Below are positions 22,496-33,874 of a stretch of DNA of 64,000 nt, one piece after another (the first letter of the stretch is position 1; every line of letters starts with the position of its first letter). The notes below the pieces were generated by a model, which worked only from the letters and a program-made list of their open reading frames with translations, was not told where the DNA came from and did no database searches. The stretch covers positions 334,647 through 398,646 of the forward strand of contig BLJB01000036.1 of the NCBI GenBank assembly GCA_013423325.1, read 5' to 3'. This DNA is from Usnea hakonensis (Eukaryota > Ascomycota > Lecanoromycetes > Lecanorales > Parmeliaceae). The translations under genes and the position numbers were made by a program.

Positions 22496-25121
22496 GGTGG
22501 AATTTCAATTGACGCTCTTTCTCCCTTTTTCCCGTCAGATACCAAAATCCAGCGTTAAAATTAAGACTGCCTGAAGTAATTGATCAGTGTGGCAGAGACA
22601 TAACGAGGCTATCATCATGAACATATATACAGTATTACATGTCGTAGTATTTCGTAGTGGCCGAAACTCATTGAGTCGATCTCCCACTCTTCTGGTGGCT
22701 CAGCCTCGTCAGCCTCAAACTTACTCAGCCCTATCGCTAACTCGCGAAAACTTACAAAACGAGTTAGTCCTGAAATTATTCTACAACGGCCGAGGGGCTC
22801 AAGCTTTTAAGTCTACAGGCTATCCCCACAGTTTCTCGAACTTCATTACAATAGAAGCAGCGAGCTCTTATCAAAATCTAAAATCAGAATTAACATCTAT
22901 CACTACCTTCTTCCGTCGCTACCAACTTTTCCATATTCTCCGCGTCCAACTAGAGCTTCTCGTGTTCAAATTGGAGTAACGCTTGAGATACAATATGTAC
23001 TAATTTGTTTGAAGTGGCGGTGGGCGCTGCTTTGAGGTTCAAATGAAGCTGAACGAGAAAGGCATATTGTTGTACTTGGTATTAGGGGTATATGGATCTC
23101 ACGGCCTACTGTCTGTGGTTCGCCGATGGAGGTGGAAAGCAACAACACCTAATTGCGCACGGATGGATCGACATTTTCACCAAACTCTCCACATGAGCGA
23201 GTAATCTTCTCTGCTCGGAAATTCTGGCCATCAGACCTGCTACTGGGTCGAGACAACCAGCACACTGACCGTGAGGAGATCAACCATACCTCTCTCAATA
23301 TATGGGCGCCTGCTTCGCAGTTCTTGCCGGCGCAAATGAGCGGGGTTGATAGGTCAGAAGAGTTTCATCCTGGACATTAAAGTTCAAAGCGTAGTACTGC
23401 GGATTTTGCACCTGTGGATACTGCGCGCTGTACCTAATTGATATATTGAGTTCGAATGTAGAGCCATGGCCCGTGGAGCATAGCTGACAGGTTTGATTAG
23501 AGGTTGTATCTGCGCTGCCCGGAGGTTGTTATAGGGTTGGTGAGGCTCAAAGTGACTGGCTATCTAAAAGGAGCGATACTTCGTTCGAACACTTGCGAGA
23601 GACCGCTGGCGAGGCCTCGTCCCTGGTGATAGGAACCATATGAGCGTTTCCAATCTCGAGGTCCATAGCCGCCCCATACGTGGGTCCCGAGTCACGTTCA
23701 CCATCTTGCGAGGGACTTTTCCCTTTGGATGCAAGATCAAGCTGGTTGATAAAACCCTCGAGCCCAAAATTGACTCTGCATCACCAATCGCGGCGAGGCA
23801 TCCTGCTGCCACGTTCTTTCCAGTCTGTGTCTGCAAAGGGTCTATCACTGGAAGCATGTCCGTTGAGGATCCGACGCTAGTCGTCTTGAAGTTCCTGTCA
23901 AAGCTCGCTACCGCTGTGTCTTCGAGCTTCCGCGGGATATCCTGTTCTAGTTTTGCCCTTCACTGGGCTGTGACGCAGCACTGCTTCTCTGTGTATTCCC
24001 TGGAAGCTCGATATTATTGCGGGAGTTTGCTATCATGGTCGCATTAACATTGTGGATCCCCTCTTCTTCACTATGGGCGGCTCGAATTGTAGTCAGCTGC
24101 CTTGCGACCAGGGTGGTGTTGAGAGCAACATTGTTGTAGCTCTCCCTGACTTCGTTCAGAAATTTGGCAACCTTTGTAACGCTATGAATAATCTCTACGC
24201 AGACTCAGAGTTAGCTTTGATCTTCGCTGCAAGGCTGGAGGTGCAAGAACTGTCATTACGTACGGAGAAGAGAGCTGAGACCGCCAATGACTTCCCTGAC
24301 TTGCATGACTTGTCGTACACAGACTGTGGAAATTTGAGAGACAGCCCCAAGGGGGGAATTGAACGCCTACGTCTAGTCATGGCAAAAGTATAGAGGGACA
24401 CCATGCTCTTTGATGCACCGCCGCCTCGCCCGCAAAGCACGAGGCCAGCAATATCCGCATCGGGCAAACATTGTTCCTTCTCCGTCTTCATAGTGCACCA
24501 GCCCAATTGTTACATAACAGGGGGAGGTTCACTCGAGCAACTTCGTCATCTTGGCTTTTCCAAGTACTGATGATGCGATATGCGACCAATCGACGCGTCG
24601 ACGGCGGTTACGCGAATCCCTTTTGAAGTAGTACAGTGCATTTCCAAAAATCTAATTACCATTCTATTGATGCCTGGCTACCAGTTCTATTCCTCTTCCT
24701 TTGGACTCTTTCAAGTTGCCTCGATCTGTTACTATAACTGTGAAATAATTGCAGGCCCCTCTTCGGCTTGAATCTTTCAAGTCTCAAAATCGTTCACTCC
24801 TTTCTCCTCAACAAGAACACTGCTCTGCGTATCCAAGCGAATGCGCCTGCGTACTTGTTTCCTTACAATTGGATATTCGATTCCGGAATTTCAATTGTCT
24901 GGCCAGAGAGGCCTTCTGCTGGACATATCGTGATCATGGAAAGGAGCTTTTATCCTGAAGAATCATTTGATACAAGCCTATAGAGTGGCAGAAAGGGTTT
25001 TGCGACATCCCTGGCCTGCGTTAATGGATGTCTTGGCCCCCCTCATATTGAACAGCTTCACGAAAGCCCAAAGGTCGACGGGCAAATAAAGCGATTACAG
25101 CAGAGTAGTGCTCGCGCAGCT
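22496..25121. other. Mostly intergenic; possible fragments of an unknown plus-strand gene
   Basis: Between two regulators. Plus-strand open segments at 23640-24047, 24052-24393 and about 24745-24983 might be exons of an unrecognised or decayed gene. The last follows a plausible acceptor (AATAATTGCAG) and encodes a protein-like stretch containing NAPAYLFPYNWIFDSG and ending in EESFDTSL. I could not link the segments into one frame with good splice sites and recognise no family, so I do not call a gene. Otherwise nothing is seen. Confidence 0.25.
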
Positions 25122-27023
25122 TTAATATGGTCGCGGGGTCCTCTTCGGGCCTATAAAAGCCTCATCATAGGTGGGTGGGGGTGTCACACTGCTTTGTACC
25201 AACGGTTCATCAAGTTTGAAGTTGGTATATTCAGCCAACAAATTTCTCACTAACTGGTCATCCGATATCTCCCTAGTAGATTGTGGCTCTGTCCATGACC
25301 GCCTCGGGGCGTACCCTTTTTGAAGAAAGTTCTCTGAGTCCTCTTCTTCCTTTCTGGCATTGTGAGGCTTCGTCTTATTTATATTGATCGGCCCATCGAT
25401 GTTTTGCTTTTTCTTTGGGTCAACATCCATCGACGGTTTTGTCTTTCGCTTGGAGGACTGTTTTTTGCACGTCTCGACAGGAAGCTGTACGGTCTCTCGA
25501 GCTGGATGTTGGGAGCGAGCAGCAATTTCTTGCTGTGTTGGCCTGAAAGTACCAATAGGGTCCTTGAAGATGACTCGAGGTACATAACCCACGCATTCGC
25601 GCTTAGACTTGAGACAATTATTACACGTCGGGCGCTCCTCGCCGCACTTAATACGTCGCTTGCGGCACGCTGTGATATGTGAGCAATCTGGATATGTTGA
25701 GTCCCTGATGAGAGAGCACTTACTGATGCAGCCCATTTTCGTCCGTTTCTTTGCCTCATACACAGTTTGCTCTGCCGTTACATTGTTCGTATGGTCACCA
25801 GAGGTCACGGCGCCACTACCCTCCTCTCGAGACCCCAAAGCCTTCTTTGGAGATGGCGAGAGCCTCGGGCGGTGTGTGTAGCGATTTGAATCGTGGATCT
25901 CATCAGAGTCGGAATAGCTATGGTAGCTGGGGGAGTGATGCTTATGCATCGCGATTTCTGGTTCGTAGGAGAAGACCTTCCCAGCCATGGGGTTCTTGTG
26001 GGCTCGTGAGGATCTGGGTTTCTCGCCTCGTCTTTCTATTATCAGTCTGAACTTACGGCTTGTGACCTTCCCAAACAAGACGTGGGAGCCTGTCCAGTTT
26101 TGGCAGGAGATTGACCGGATGGTTGAGTCGTCAGGATAGGACTGATTGTGTCTCAAGACCTTTCCGAGTATGATGTCCCGTTCCGGACTTGACAAGCTAT
26201 CAATTATCGAAGAAATTTCATGAAGATCTTGAGGTGAGGTTCTCAATATCTTTTCAATCTGCTGCTGGGATACGGGTATTGGCGTAATTGAGAGATGTTG
26301 GAGAACGCTGTCTGGCAACGTGTTGGGAGTAACGGACCAAGCTTCTAGAACCGTTTCAACCTCCGCATGACCACTGGAGTTGGAGTCCTCAGTGTCGCTG
26401 TCGCTGGCCTCTAGACCTTTGTCGCCGCCTCCACCACCATGTGTTGGGGCTAGCTGTTGCCGTCTCATTGCAGCTATCATCCTAATGAGATCGTTCTGCT
26501 CTTCCTGGTCAAGGCTGGCCGTGACGTGTGCGCATCGTAGGTGAACGACTTGCAATATCAAAGTTAGCGTAGCTTTGGCATCTCCAAGTGCGCTCCGAAG
26601 TGGCTGAATCGAGGGTTGTAAGAATGGCCATTTCATCCGTTCCAACCTTGACAACCTGATTCTTGAAAATGTGTCGTTGCTCTTCGAGGTCGATGTATAT
26701 GCGTTCCGCAGTTGCTGACTAGCTTTCGCCAGGATCTCCTTGAGCTCCTCGAATATGTGCTTGCATTTGGTGGAGGAGATCTCAATATGCTGGACTTGAT
26801 CAGGCTTGAAAATCCCGGTCAACCTTTTAGAAGCCGTGTTCTTTCTCATGAGGTCACCTAATTCCTGAAGCGTCCCCGCCGTGACTGAGACATCTGTGCC
26901 GACATCTCGAATTCTTTGGGGCGCCGTGCCGATCTGATCCGCAAACGCGATGAGCTTCAGTGATACCTGTATCCCTGTTCCTGCAATGGCAAGGATGGAA
27001 GCAGCGGCTCCGACAGCCTCCAT
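25122..27023 (-). CDS. Fusion of STAND-type N-terminal helical domain with a Zn2Cys6 cluster
   Basis: Two exons, 27023-25724 and 25669-25122, with a 54-bp intron (615 aa). The start MEAVGAAASILAIAGTGIQ, followed by a helical region to about residue 170, resembles the N-terminal domain found on many fungal NACHT/NB-ARC (NLR-like) and related proteins. The middle is disordered and Ser/Asp-rich, with a poly-Gly run. Near the C-terminus, splicing rebuilds a full zinc cluster: Cys432, 435, 442, 449, 452 and 459 (CITCRKRRIKCGEERPTCNNC..). A Lys-rich nuclear-localisation-like stretch and a proline-containing tail follow. No NTPase motif is present. It is probably a DNA-binding protein using an oligomerisation or signalling helical domain. 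The C-terminal position of the cluster is unusual. The opposite strand shows only shadow frames. Confidence 0.75.
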   Translation of the reverse strand: MEAVGAAASILAIAGTGIQVSLKLIAFADQIGTAPQRIRDVGTDVSVTAGTLQELGDLMRKNTASKRLTGIFKPDQVQHIEISSTKCKHIFEELKEILAKASQQLRNAYTSTSKSNDTFSRIRLSRLERMKWPFLQPSIQPLRSALGDAKATLTLILQVVHLRCAHVTASLDQEEQNDLIRMIAAMRRQQLAPTHGGGGGDKGLEASDSDTEDSNSSGHAEVETVLEAWSVTPNTLPDSVLQHLSITPIPVSQQQIEKILRTSPQDLHEISSIIDSLSSPERDIILGKVLRHNQSYPDDSTIRSISCQNWTGSHVLFGKVTSRKFRLIIERRGEKPRSSRAHKNPMAGKVFSYEPEIAMHKHHSPSYHSYSDSDEIHDSNRYTHRPRLSPSPKKALGSREEGSGAVTSGDHTNNVTAEQTVYEAKKRTKMGCISKCSLIRDSTYPDCSHITACRKRRIKCGEERPTCNNCLKSKRECVGYVPRVIFKDPIGTFRPTQQEIAARSQHPARETVQLPVETCKKQSSKRKTKPSMDVDPKKKQNIDGPININKTKPHNARKEEEDSENFLQKGYAPRRSWTEPQSTREISDDQLVRNLLAEYTNFKLDEPLVQSSVTPPPTYDEAFIGPKRTPRPY

Positions 27024-27197
27024 TCGTAAAGTGCTGGAAAAGAAGCTTTCAAGCTTGACTGACGCTGCGAGAGATTGAGGTTATGCAAGTGTTTTATCAT
27101 GTATACTTGGTATAGATCTCTAATAGACGATGTTGGTACAACATATGAGTAGCGCTGAGAACCTAAAGTGCATTTTGAAGAGGCTCTAATTCACTAA

Positions 27198-27731
27198 ATG
27201 ACTTCGGCAAGATCTCTTATGACAAATATTGAATCATGGCCAGCGGATTCGAAGGTCGGTACAATTTGGATTGATTTAAAGCACATCTCGTTTGAGGCTG
27301 TGCCTGGAGAATCTCGCGAGGCCTGCGATCAGGCGCAGTCTGACGAGGCTGTAGATGCATGCCCCGCCACACTCTTGGCGGACAGTTCGGGCAAGACAAT
27401 GACAGTATGGATTTTCTTCCTCCACCCCTTCGATGAAAGATCTTCGCGCGAAATTATGCTCTGGGATGCGGAGCGGTCAACATGCTGTAAAGAATGTTGT
27501 CTGTGGTCATCGCTCAATCCATTAGATTTTGTGAAGCTCGGCGACTGCGAGTGTCTGACCGAATGTTTAGCAATAGTCGCACACATTCAAATGTGTGAGT
27601 CAATGCTCAATATATTTCCAGACGACATTTCGTATGTTATAGAGACATTTGAGAAAAGTCAGAGACTTGTTGTGCTTGTCTGCGGTTCGAAAGCTGACGA
27701 GTGCAACTACGCCATGGGTAGAGGTTTTTGA
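27198..27731 (+). CDS. Hypothetical 177-aa protein
   Basis: A single open frame starting at an ATG, divergent from the STAND-N/Zn2Cys6 gene and 174 bp from its start codon. The peptide is cysteine-containing (around 12 Cys, including CCKECC) and acidic, with no signal peptide or recognised motif. Its length and unbroken frame are the only support. A donor-like GTAGAG near the stop could join it to more exons, which I could not find. It may be spurious. Confidence 0.28.
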   Translation: MTSARSLMTNIESWPADSKVGTIWIDLKHISFEAVPGESREACDQAQSDEAVDACPATLLADSSGKTMTVWIFFLHPFDERSSREIMLWDAERSTCCKECCLWSSLNPLDFVKLGDCECLTECLAIVAHIQMCESMLNIFPDDISYVIETFEKSQRLVVLVCGSKADECNYAMGRGF

Positions 27732-28950
27732 TATTGCCAGTCGGCCTTGAACCACTAAGTCTAATGCTCTAGCCATGGGATCTAGGTAGAATTCCATGAG
27801 ATCATAGAAAAATATTTGGAAAAGACTAGTGTCTTTTATGAAGGCGAGAAACCAACAAGCAGACACTGAAATGGATTGTACTGTCCCAAATATGGCATCG
27901 CCGTACCCAATATATCAATCCATTTCATAGCAGCAGCCAGTCTCAGAGATGATCTAGCAGCAACATTGAGATGAGGGATGCCCTGAAACGAGGAAGAGGA
28001 AGAGGAAGAAGAAGAAGAAGCTCGATCTGACGCTTCCGAGGGAGCAGCGTCTTCGGCCGTTTGTGGTTCGCAGACACGGGTTGAGGGCCATTCTTCTATT
28101 TCTATATGATGGCACAGACGAACAGCAGAGGTGCCATGAGCGAGTCGGGAAGGAAGAGGCTTGGGGTCAAATGTATATCGCAATTTAGCTTATGGAGTAG
28201 AAGAATAGTATCTGGTCCCGTAATTGCCAAAACACGAATCTGGTGTCGGTTACGATGGCGGCTCTGCCCTGGTTGGAATGTTGACTTTCCTCGCCCGCTC
28301 GTAGATGGTTGTCGAAGAATGGGAAGGAAGAAAGAAAGAAAGAGTAGGCTTACTTGCTTCTTGTCTCTTGATTGATACGAGCATTTTCCGTAGATAAGTT
28401 CGTACGATCCTGTCTTGACGAGAAACCCCAAAAATGTAAACGATTCAGTCAAGATACATCTCATAGACCCCGAGAAGGGGACATTGTTACCTAGCATAGA
28501 GACAGCATGTCCTAAGACGGACTCCAAAGGCAGTACCAGTATCCGTTGCCCTTGACAGGGTGTTCTACGATAGCAGCGCAGCATGATGCATTGGGAATTC
28601 GGGTGATGATCAGACAGGAACGTAATCAAGGTGTATCTCACGTTAATCTGGCCTTCCAGTCATGTGTGATTGAATAGCTTTGTAATTTCGATAGATACAT
28701 GTTAATTGAGGGCTCCCCTTGGCTGCAACCAGATACCATTACACTCTGCAGCCGTCGTCCTCAAACGTCGAACTTCACCCTTTTTCGCGACAGCAAAAAG
28801 CGGAGATAGCGAGATTAAAACAAGAAATTGGTACAATGCTCAAAGAGTGTGGTGGTTCCCTCGCCCAAGCATAGAAGAATGCCTCAATCTCCATCTTCCT
28901 TTAGCCAAACTGACTCACTCTCTCTCGTCCAGTTGGCCGCCCATTATCGC
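27732..28950. other. Intergenic with simple-sequence tracts
   Basis: No supportable gene. It contains a GAA/GAGGAA microsatellite at about 27988-28022 and a GAAGGAAGAAAGAAAG tract near 28320-28345. A minus-strand frame at 28102-28641 has no motif and poor composition. The sequence just below 28951 is the 3' flank of the C2H2 gene. Confidence 0.4.
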
Positions 28951-29815
28951 CTAAGCCCCGTACGCACCAGAGCTGCTGGATCCCTGTGCATTGGCGTGGA
29001 AGGCAGCTGGAGCTGGCATGATTGCTCTCCCGACCTGGCCAGATACTTTCTGCCCCTGGTGCATTTTTCTGCAGTGCTCTGTAAGTTTGTCCTTGCGCGT
29101 GAAGCCATTACCTTCTCCGTGGTACTTGCATCCTATCACAGAGCACAAGAACTTGGAGGGATTCTTGCAGTGCCTGGCAGAAGTGTGGCGGATGAGGTCC
29201 GACCAACGCCTCGAGCTGAAGCAGTCCTTCTTGACAGGGCAGCAGAATGGGGATTTGCGATCTTCAAGGTATTGCCGGTAATGGGCCTTCTCATGCGTAG
29301 CACGATTGAGCGCAATGAATCTTTTCCCGTAAGCCGAGAGACCTTTCTCGGTCCAAAAACTCTCAAAATGTCGATTGCAAAGCCAGCCACAATTCAAATG
29401 ACAAGGAGTGTCTTCATGACCTTTCCTGTCATCAAAGACACCTATTCCAAGACACACCATACACGCACATTTCTTGGTGGGGCTTATGCTCGATGATTCT
29501 TGGTCTGAATTTAGAGTGTTCGCATCACCTTGCAATGGCATGGGAGCTGCGGTAACCGTGTGGGTATCTTCATTGGCGGAGTCGGCGCTGTAGTCAGGTA
29601 TCCATTCTGCTGGAGAGGGAGATTGCGCACGTCCCAAACTAGCGCTTCCGAGCGGGATCTGATCGACCTGATCATTATTGCTTTTTGTGCCCTCTGGTCA
29701 GCCAATAAAAAAAAACCTCTCACCCATCCTCCGGCCCAGCATGCGCCGCGCTCGGGTCATTGGGCCAATTGATGAAGGCGTCGAAGTCAAATGGATCCTC
29801 CATCGAGAAATCCAT
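28951..29815 (-). CDS. C2H2-type zinc-finger protein (paralogue 1)
   Basis: Two exons, 29815-29724 and 29638-28951, with an 85-bp intron (259 aa). It is one of three related genes in the window. The N-terminus is an acidic/aromatic peptide (DPFDFDAFINWPND) that looks like a small transactivation motif. The second half carries the shared pattern CACMVC.., then CPVKKDCFSSRRWSDLIRH..RHC.., then LCSVIGCKYHGEGNGFTRKDKLTEH..H, followed by a basic Gly-rich tail. These resemble degenerate tandem C2H2 fingers found in filamentous fungi. It is probably a nuclear regulator with unknown targets. It lies on the opposite strand to paralogues 2 and 3. The acceptor (GCTAG at 29639) was chosen because it keeps the frame; a nearer acceptor would not. 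Confidence 0.7.
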
Positions 29816-30444
29816 GCCGATCTTTGCTGGTACTGATCAACGCCCTCCGGCAAATTGGCAGGTCGGGGCTCGGATGCGTTGGCAGTGACCCCACTTCGGA
29901 CGAGGCTGAGAATGCAAGTGAGAAGATAGTAGCCAATGAGATCAGCTGACGGGGGGAAAATAGTGGGCAAAAACTTGAGAAAAGAGTGTGGGAAAGCTCT
30001 GTTTAAGTAAAGGTGCTGTACCTTTCTTAGCCAGCTAGTGCAGGGCGTAGAGGAGGTACAGAGCTTGGTGTCAGCTTGCATCTGATACTCTATCCTGACT
30101 GGGGCCTCCAGAGGGCGTTTCATCGGTGTTTACGCAAACTCTTACCGCCATGAATGTCATCATGTGAGATGCGCATTATGATTGATCTTGTCTCCCTGGC
30201 CAAATGGAACGCTAAGCTTCACGCACCCTAATAGTGTTCTTCAAGATCAGCTTCAGCGTGCTTCAGTTCTTCTGTAGAGGTAATGACGCTACTGCCTGTC
30301 AAGGTAGGCTAAGCACAATGGACTTTGTAGCAATGAATACCTGGTTGCAGTATTCTACATTTTGGCACAATGGATAATCGCCGAGCTCCGACGCCTGAGA
30401 AGCATGCACACTTATCGCCTCCAAATCAAATAGCCTGGTATTGT
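29816..30444. other. Intergenic
   Basis: About 630 bp containing the promoter of C2H2 paralogue 1 (just above 29815) and the 3' flank of NOP1. A minus-strand frame at 29698-30123 overlaps the first exon of the C2H2 gene in another frame and is treated as a shadow. Nothing else seen. Confidence 0.45.
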
Positions 30445-31749
30445 TCAAGTCATAGATCGCACATATCTGCCAGTCACAATACAATGGTCTGTAATGCCAA
30501 GTCAGTCTGGTGAATAACCATAAACAGCGACACTCACCTCTCTCAAAAGGCTCCAACGTTAATTGTTCGAATGGCTTGATCCTCTCTTCCTTCATCTTCT
30601 GCACTTCCCTTGCGAACACGGCCTCTGGGGCTGCCGTGCTGTCGATACAATTGGCTTTGACGGACACCACCACTCCTCCCCCTACCTTCAGATATAGATG
30701 TGCATTCAGTCCAACAATCCTAGCCTGGTCAGGCTGCGCCACGTCGGCAAATATAACATCGACCATTGATACTAGCATACGGTATCGTAGAGGGTGGCGG
30801 GCGTCTTCAATAATGGGGATGACATTTGTGCGGTGTGTGGCCATGTTGATGAGATCTCTACCGGAGCGATGGGAGAATTCGACCGCGAATACCGTGCCTG
30901 TAGGCCCTACTATATCGGCAACGTGAGAGACTGATGTGCCACTTGCTGCTCCCAGATAGAGCACCTTTGCTCCTGGGCGGACACTATGGGAGATATCAGA
31001 GGCCACAAAGTGTACTTAGGCAAGGAGGGGTCACTTACAAGATCTCATCAAGACCTCCGAGGATACCAGCAGCGAGCTATATCTTATTACTGTGAGATCT
31101 AAATCTTGCTGACAGCATTCATACCTTAGAGCGGAACGGGTTCCAAACACGGTATTCAGTCTTGGTTGCCGGCGCAGCGTCACCGTTCGTAAGACCAGTT
31201 GTTGCACTCGACTCTACTGAGATTCTCTTCTCTCCGTAGACTGACTCTCCTGGCGTAATGTTTTTCGTTACCAGCATGTCTTCTTTTCCACGAGCCACGA
31301 AGACTCCCGGGTGCCTATGAGGTTCCTGTATGACCCTGAGCTCTCGTTATCTATGCGAAAGCCAATAGACGTACGATGATAGTTTTTGCGCCTCCTTTTG
31401 CCCCAAACTTGCTTCCACCTCTTGCACCTCCGCGGCCGCCTCCTCTGGGAGCGCCACGACCTCTTGGTGCTCCTCGGGCCCCTCCTCTACCTCCTCGGTC
31501 ACCAAATCCACCTGCGCAGAATGCTTTAGCAAGGGCTCCTCGGGCACATGAGAGCCGTCTAATGAAGAGCACAAATATGGGGATGGTCGTCATACAGTCA
31601 GGTAGCACTGGAGCTAAAATGACCATAAGAGAAGACTAACCTCTGCTGCCGCCACGGGGTGCACCACCTCTACCTCCGCGAAATCCACCTCGATCTCCCC
31701 CTCTCGAACCTCCACGGTCACCACCGCGACCTCTGGGTGTAAATGCCAT
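30445..31749 (-). CDS. NOP1: Fibrillarin, box C/D snoRNP 2'-O-methyltransferase
   Basis: Six exons: 31749-31641, 31511-31375, 31325-31125, 31076-31039, 30983-30539 and 30489-30445, with introns of 129, 49, 48, 55 and 49 bp, giving 324 aa in one frame. Fibrillarin methylates ribose in pre-rRNA, guided by box C/D snoRNAs in the nucleolus, and also methylates a glutamine of histone H2A. Residues about 5-80 are the Gly/Arg-rich domain. They are followed by EPHRHPGVFVARGKEDMLVTKN and VWNPFRSKLAAGILGGLD, the SAM-binding YLGAASGTSVSHVADIVGP, FADVAQPDQARI, and VSVKANCIDST. The C-terminus ERDHCIVTGRYVRSMT is obtained only after removing the last 49-bp intron. Everything matches a functional essential gene. 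Divergent from RPL17. Confidence 0.95.
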
Positions 31750-32169
31750 GGTAATTTAAGTGTACGGATATTTTGTGGTTATGAGAATAGAATGCGCTTT
31801 TTGAGAGATTTGCGGTTGTGAAGATCCTGAAAAATGCAATTTTTGTGACTAGGATATCCGGCATAGGAACCTCAATTCTGCAGAGCAAGAGAAAGTTAGC
31901 ATATTTAGAACTCAGAGGAGCGTGCCGTTGCCCAAAAGAAAACAAACCTCGCGCCATTTTCCAATTTCACGTGCTCTGGTAATTTATATCGTAGGAGTTG
32001 GATTTTAAAAGAGCTCGAAGCAAAAGTTCGCGGGCTCAAGATCGGCTACACTATTCTATAAACGGATTAGCGACACACAAATGCTAAGCGACCTTCAATT
32101 TCAACCATCATGCACGCCCATCGACTCAAGCAAGACCACCCTCAAGGACACCAGTGAAAGCCCATCAAG
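31750..32169. promoter_or_regulatory. Divergent promoter of NOP1 and RPL17
   Basis: 420 bp separate the start codons of fibrillarin (minus) and ribosomal protein L17 (plus). A CACGTG box lies at 31968-31973, near the middle. CACGTG is the Cbf1/bHLH site and is often seen in fungal ribosome-biogenesis promoters. T-rich and CT-rich stretches flank both starts. The shared promoter suggests co-expression with growth; this is inference from arrangement. Confidence 0.5.
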
Positions 32170-33143
32170 ATGGTAAGCGACCCATCCCTTCAACCAAAGA
32201 CAAGACCATGTACCCGTCGCGATTCGGAAGACATCAAGCAGCACCAAGTCGTGGCCCGCAAACTCACCACACAACCCTATCATCATCTACATCTCAAGGC
32301 ACTTTCTACGCCAGCTAATCCTCTACTCCTTGTGTAGGTCCGCTACGCAGCCACAACGATTGAGCAAGGCAAATCTGCCCGCGCTCACGGCTCCTACCTC
32401 CGCGTCTCCTTCAAAAACACTCGCGAAACGGCTCAGGCTATCAATGGATGGAAGCTCGAGCGCGCGCTGACATATTTGGGCAATGTGATTGAACATAAAG
32501 AGGCAGTGCCCATGAGACGGTATGCTGGGAGTACCGGGAGAACTGCGCAAGGTACGTGAGATTATATCGTCGAGGTGGAAATGGGAGTGGGAATGGGATC
32601 GCGGCAGATTCGAGATTGGCGCCTTTGAAGAAAAGACTTAGGTTCTTTAGCCTCCGAGCGCTCTTCGTTACTACTCTGGATACATTACTTTGACCGTGTT
32701 ACTAAAACTGGGCCCCTGCACAGGCAAACAATTCGGGGTCTCCAAAGCCCGCTGGCCCAAAAAGTCCGCCGAATTCCTCCTCAGTCTCCTCAAAAACGCC
32801 GAGTCAAACGCCGACACCAAAGGCCTCGATACCGGCAACCTGATCGTCAAGCACATCCAAGTCAACCAAGCACCCAAGCAGCGTCGCCGTACCTACCGTG
32901 CTCACGGTCGTGTATGTTGGCCGCTCCCAGCCGAACAAAGCTAGAAATTTGGGAGATAAAAATTGCTAATGTTGGCGATTACAGATCAATCCTTACATGT
33001 CGAACCCGTGCCATATCGAGTTAATCCTGACGGAAGGTGAAGAGGTGGTGCAGAAGGGTCCTCAAGTTGCAGAGATTGAGAAGAAGAGACTGAACAGCAG
33101 ACAGCGTGGCGTGAGGGTGAGGAGGGCTATCACGCAAGGATAG
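32170..33143 (+). CDS. RPL17: 60S ribosomal protein L17 (uL22)
   Basis: Four exons: 32170-32172 (only the ATG), 32338-32551, 32724-32911 and 32985-33143, with introns of 165, 172 and 73 bp (187 aa). uL22 lines the polypeptide exit tunnel of the large subunit. Clear family sequence: MVRYAATTIEQGKSARAHGSYLRVSFKNTRETA, then GWKLERALTYLGNV, then [70 protein letters not shown], ending in a basic tail. An intron directly after the start codon is common in fungal ribosomal-protein genes. I looked for box C/D snoRNA motifs in its two long introns and saw none. Confidence 0.95.
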
Positions 33144-33874
33144 ATTTTCTCTATTTGTGCTGGAAGGATTCTGATCGTTTGCAATAATGCTCTAACAAGC
33201 TAGCTACAATCATAGTATTGCATGCAGAAGAGTGTTTCAAACAGCTAGCGTAGCATTAAACGTTCCCTTGTCTATCAGGTTCCCAGTGTAGGGAATACAT
33301 ATTTAGTGAGATCTCAATTGAATTTCAATCCCTATCTATGGGCTGGGTATGGTGCATCGTTCACAACGTATCTACTGGCGTGGAGCTCTATTGCGGAGGA
33401 GCGGAATTCATTCTATCCATCATCATGGTATCCGTGATACAGTCCTCTATCTGTTCCGCTGCACATGTTGCAAGGTGCTACTAACAAATAGTGCGGCTAA
33501 GACTATGCTGAAGCCGAATTGGGAATTCCGTGTCGCGCAAGAAACATGAAGAACTTGAAGGATACTCTCAATAGGCAATTGCGTAGCAAACCCATCGGAT
33601 GTGCTGGCGCTGAACTCGTATTCAAAGAGATAGAAAAGGACGAAGGCTTGAAAATGCGTTTATTGCGGACCGAACGATATGAAGCAAACGAAGACCGTAA
33701 TGATCCAGCAATTGGTTGTGATTGCACGAACCTGTCCGTCGGATTGTTGTGAACTTGAGGATGCATCACCCATGATGATTATCTCGAATCGTTGGGTAGG
33801 ACGAATGATACGTTCGAAAAGTTCTGAAGACTTCGAGTTTTTTTTTGGCGTGACGTTGATTGAGAAGACCAAGC
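33144..33874. other. Intergenic between convergent genes
   Basis: About 730 bp between the RPL17 stop and the F-box gene stop. Small open frames on both strands at 33500-33770 overlap each other and have no motif. Presumably 3' UTRs plus spacer. Confidence 0.4.

Noticed and set aside
28102..28641. 179-codon minus-strand frame
   Set aside because: Lies over simple-sequence tracts and has no recognisable domain.
30299..30540. Diverged C-terminus of fibrillarin reading through to 30299
   Set aside because: Removing the 49-bp intron at 30538-30490 restores the normal family ending ERDHCIVTGRY, so the read-through extension is an artefact.
32173..32723. Intron-hosted snoRNA in the long RPL17 introns
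   Set aside because: No box C (RTGATGA) followed by box D (CTGA) with a terminal stem was seen in either intron.
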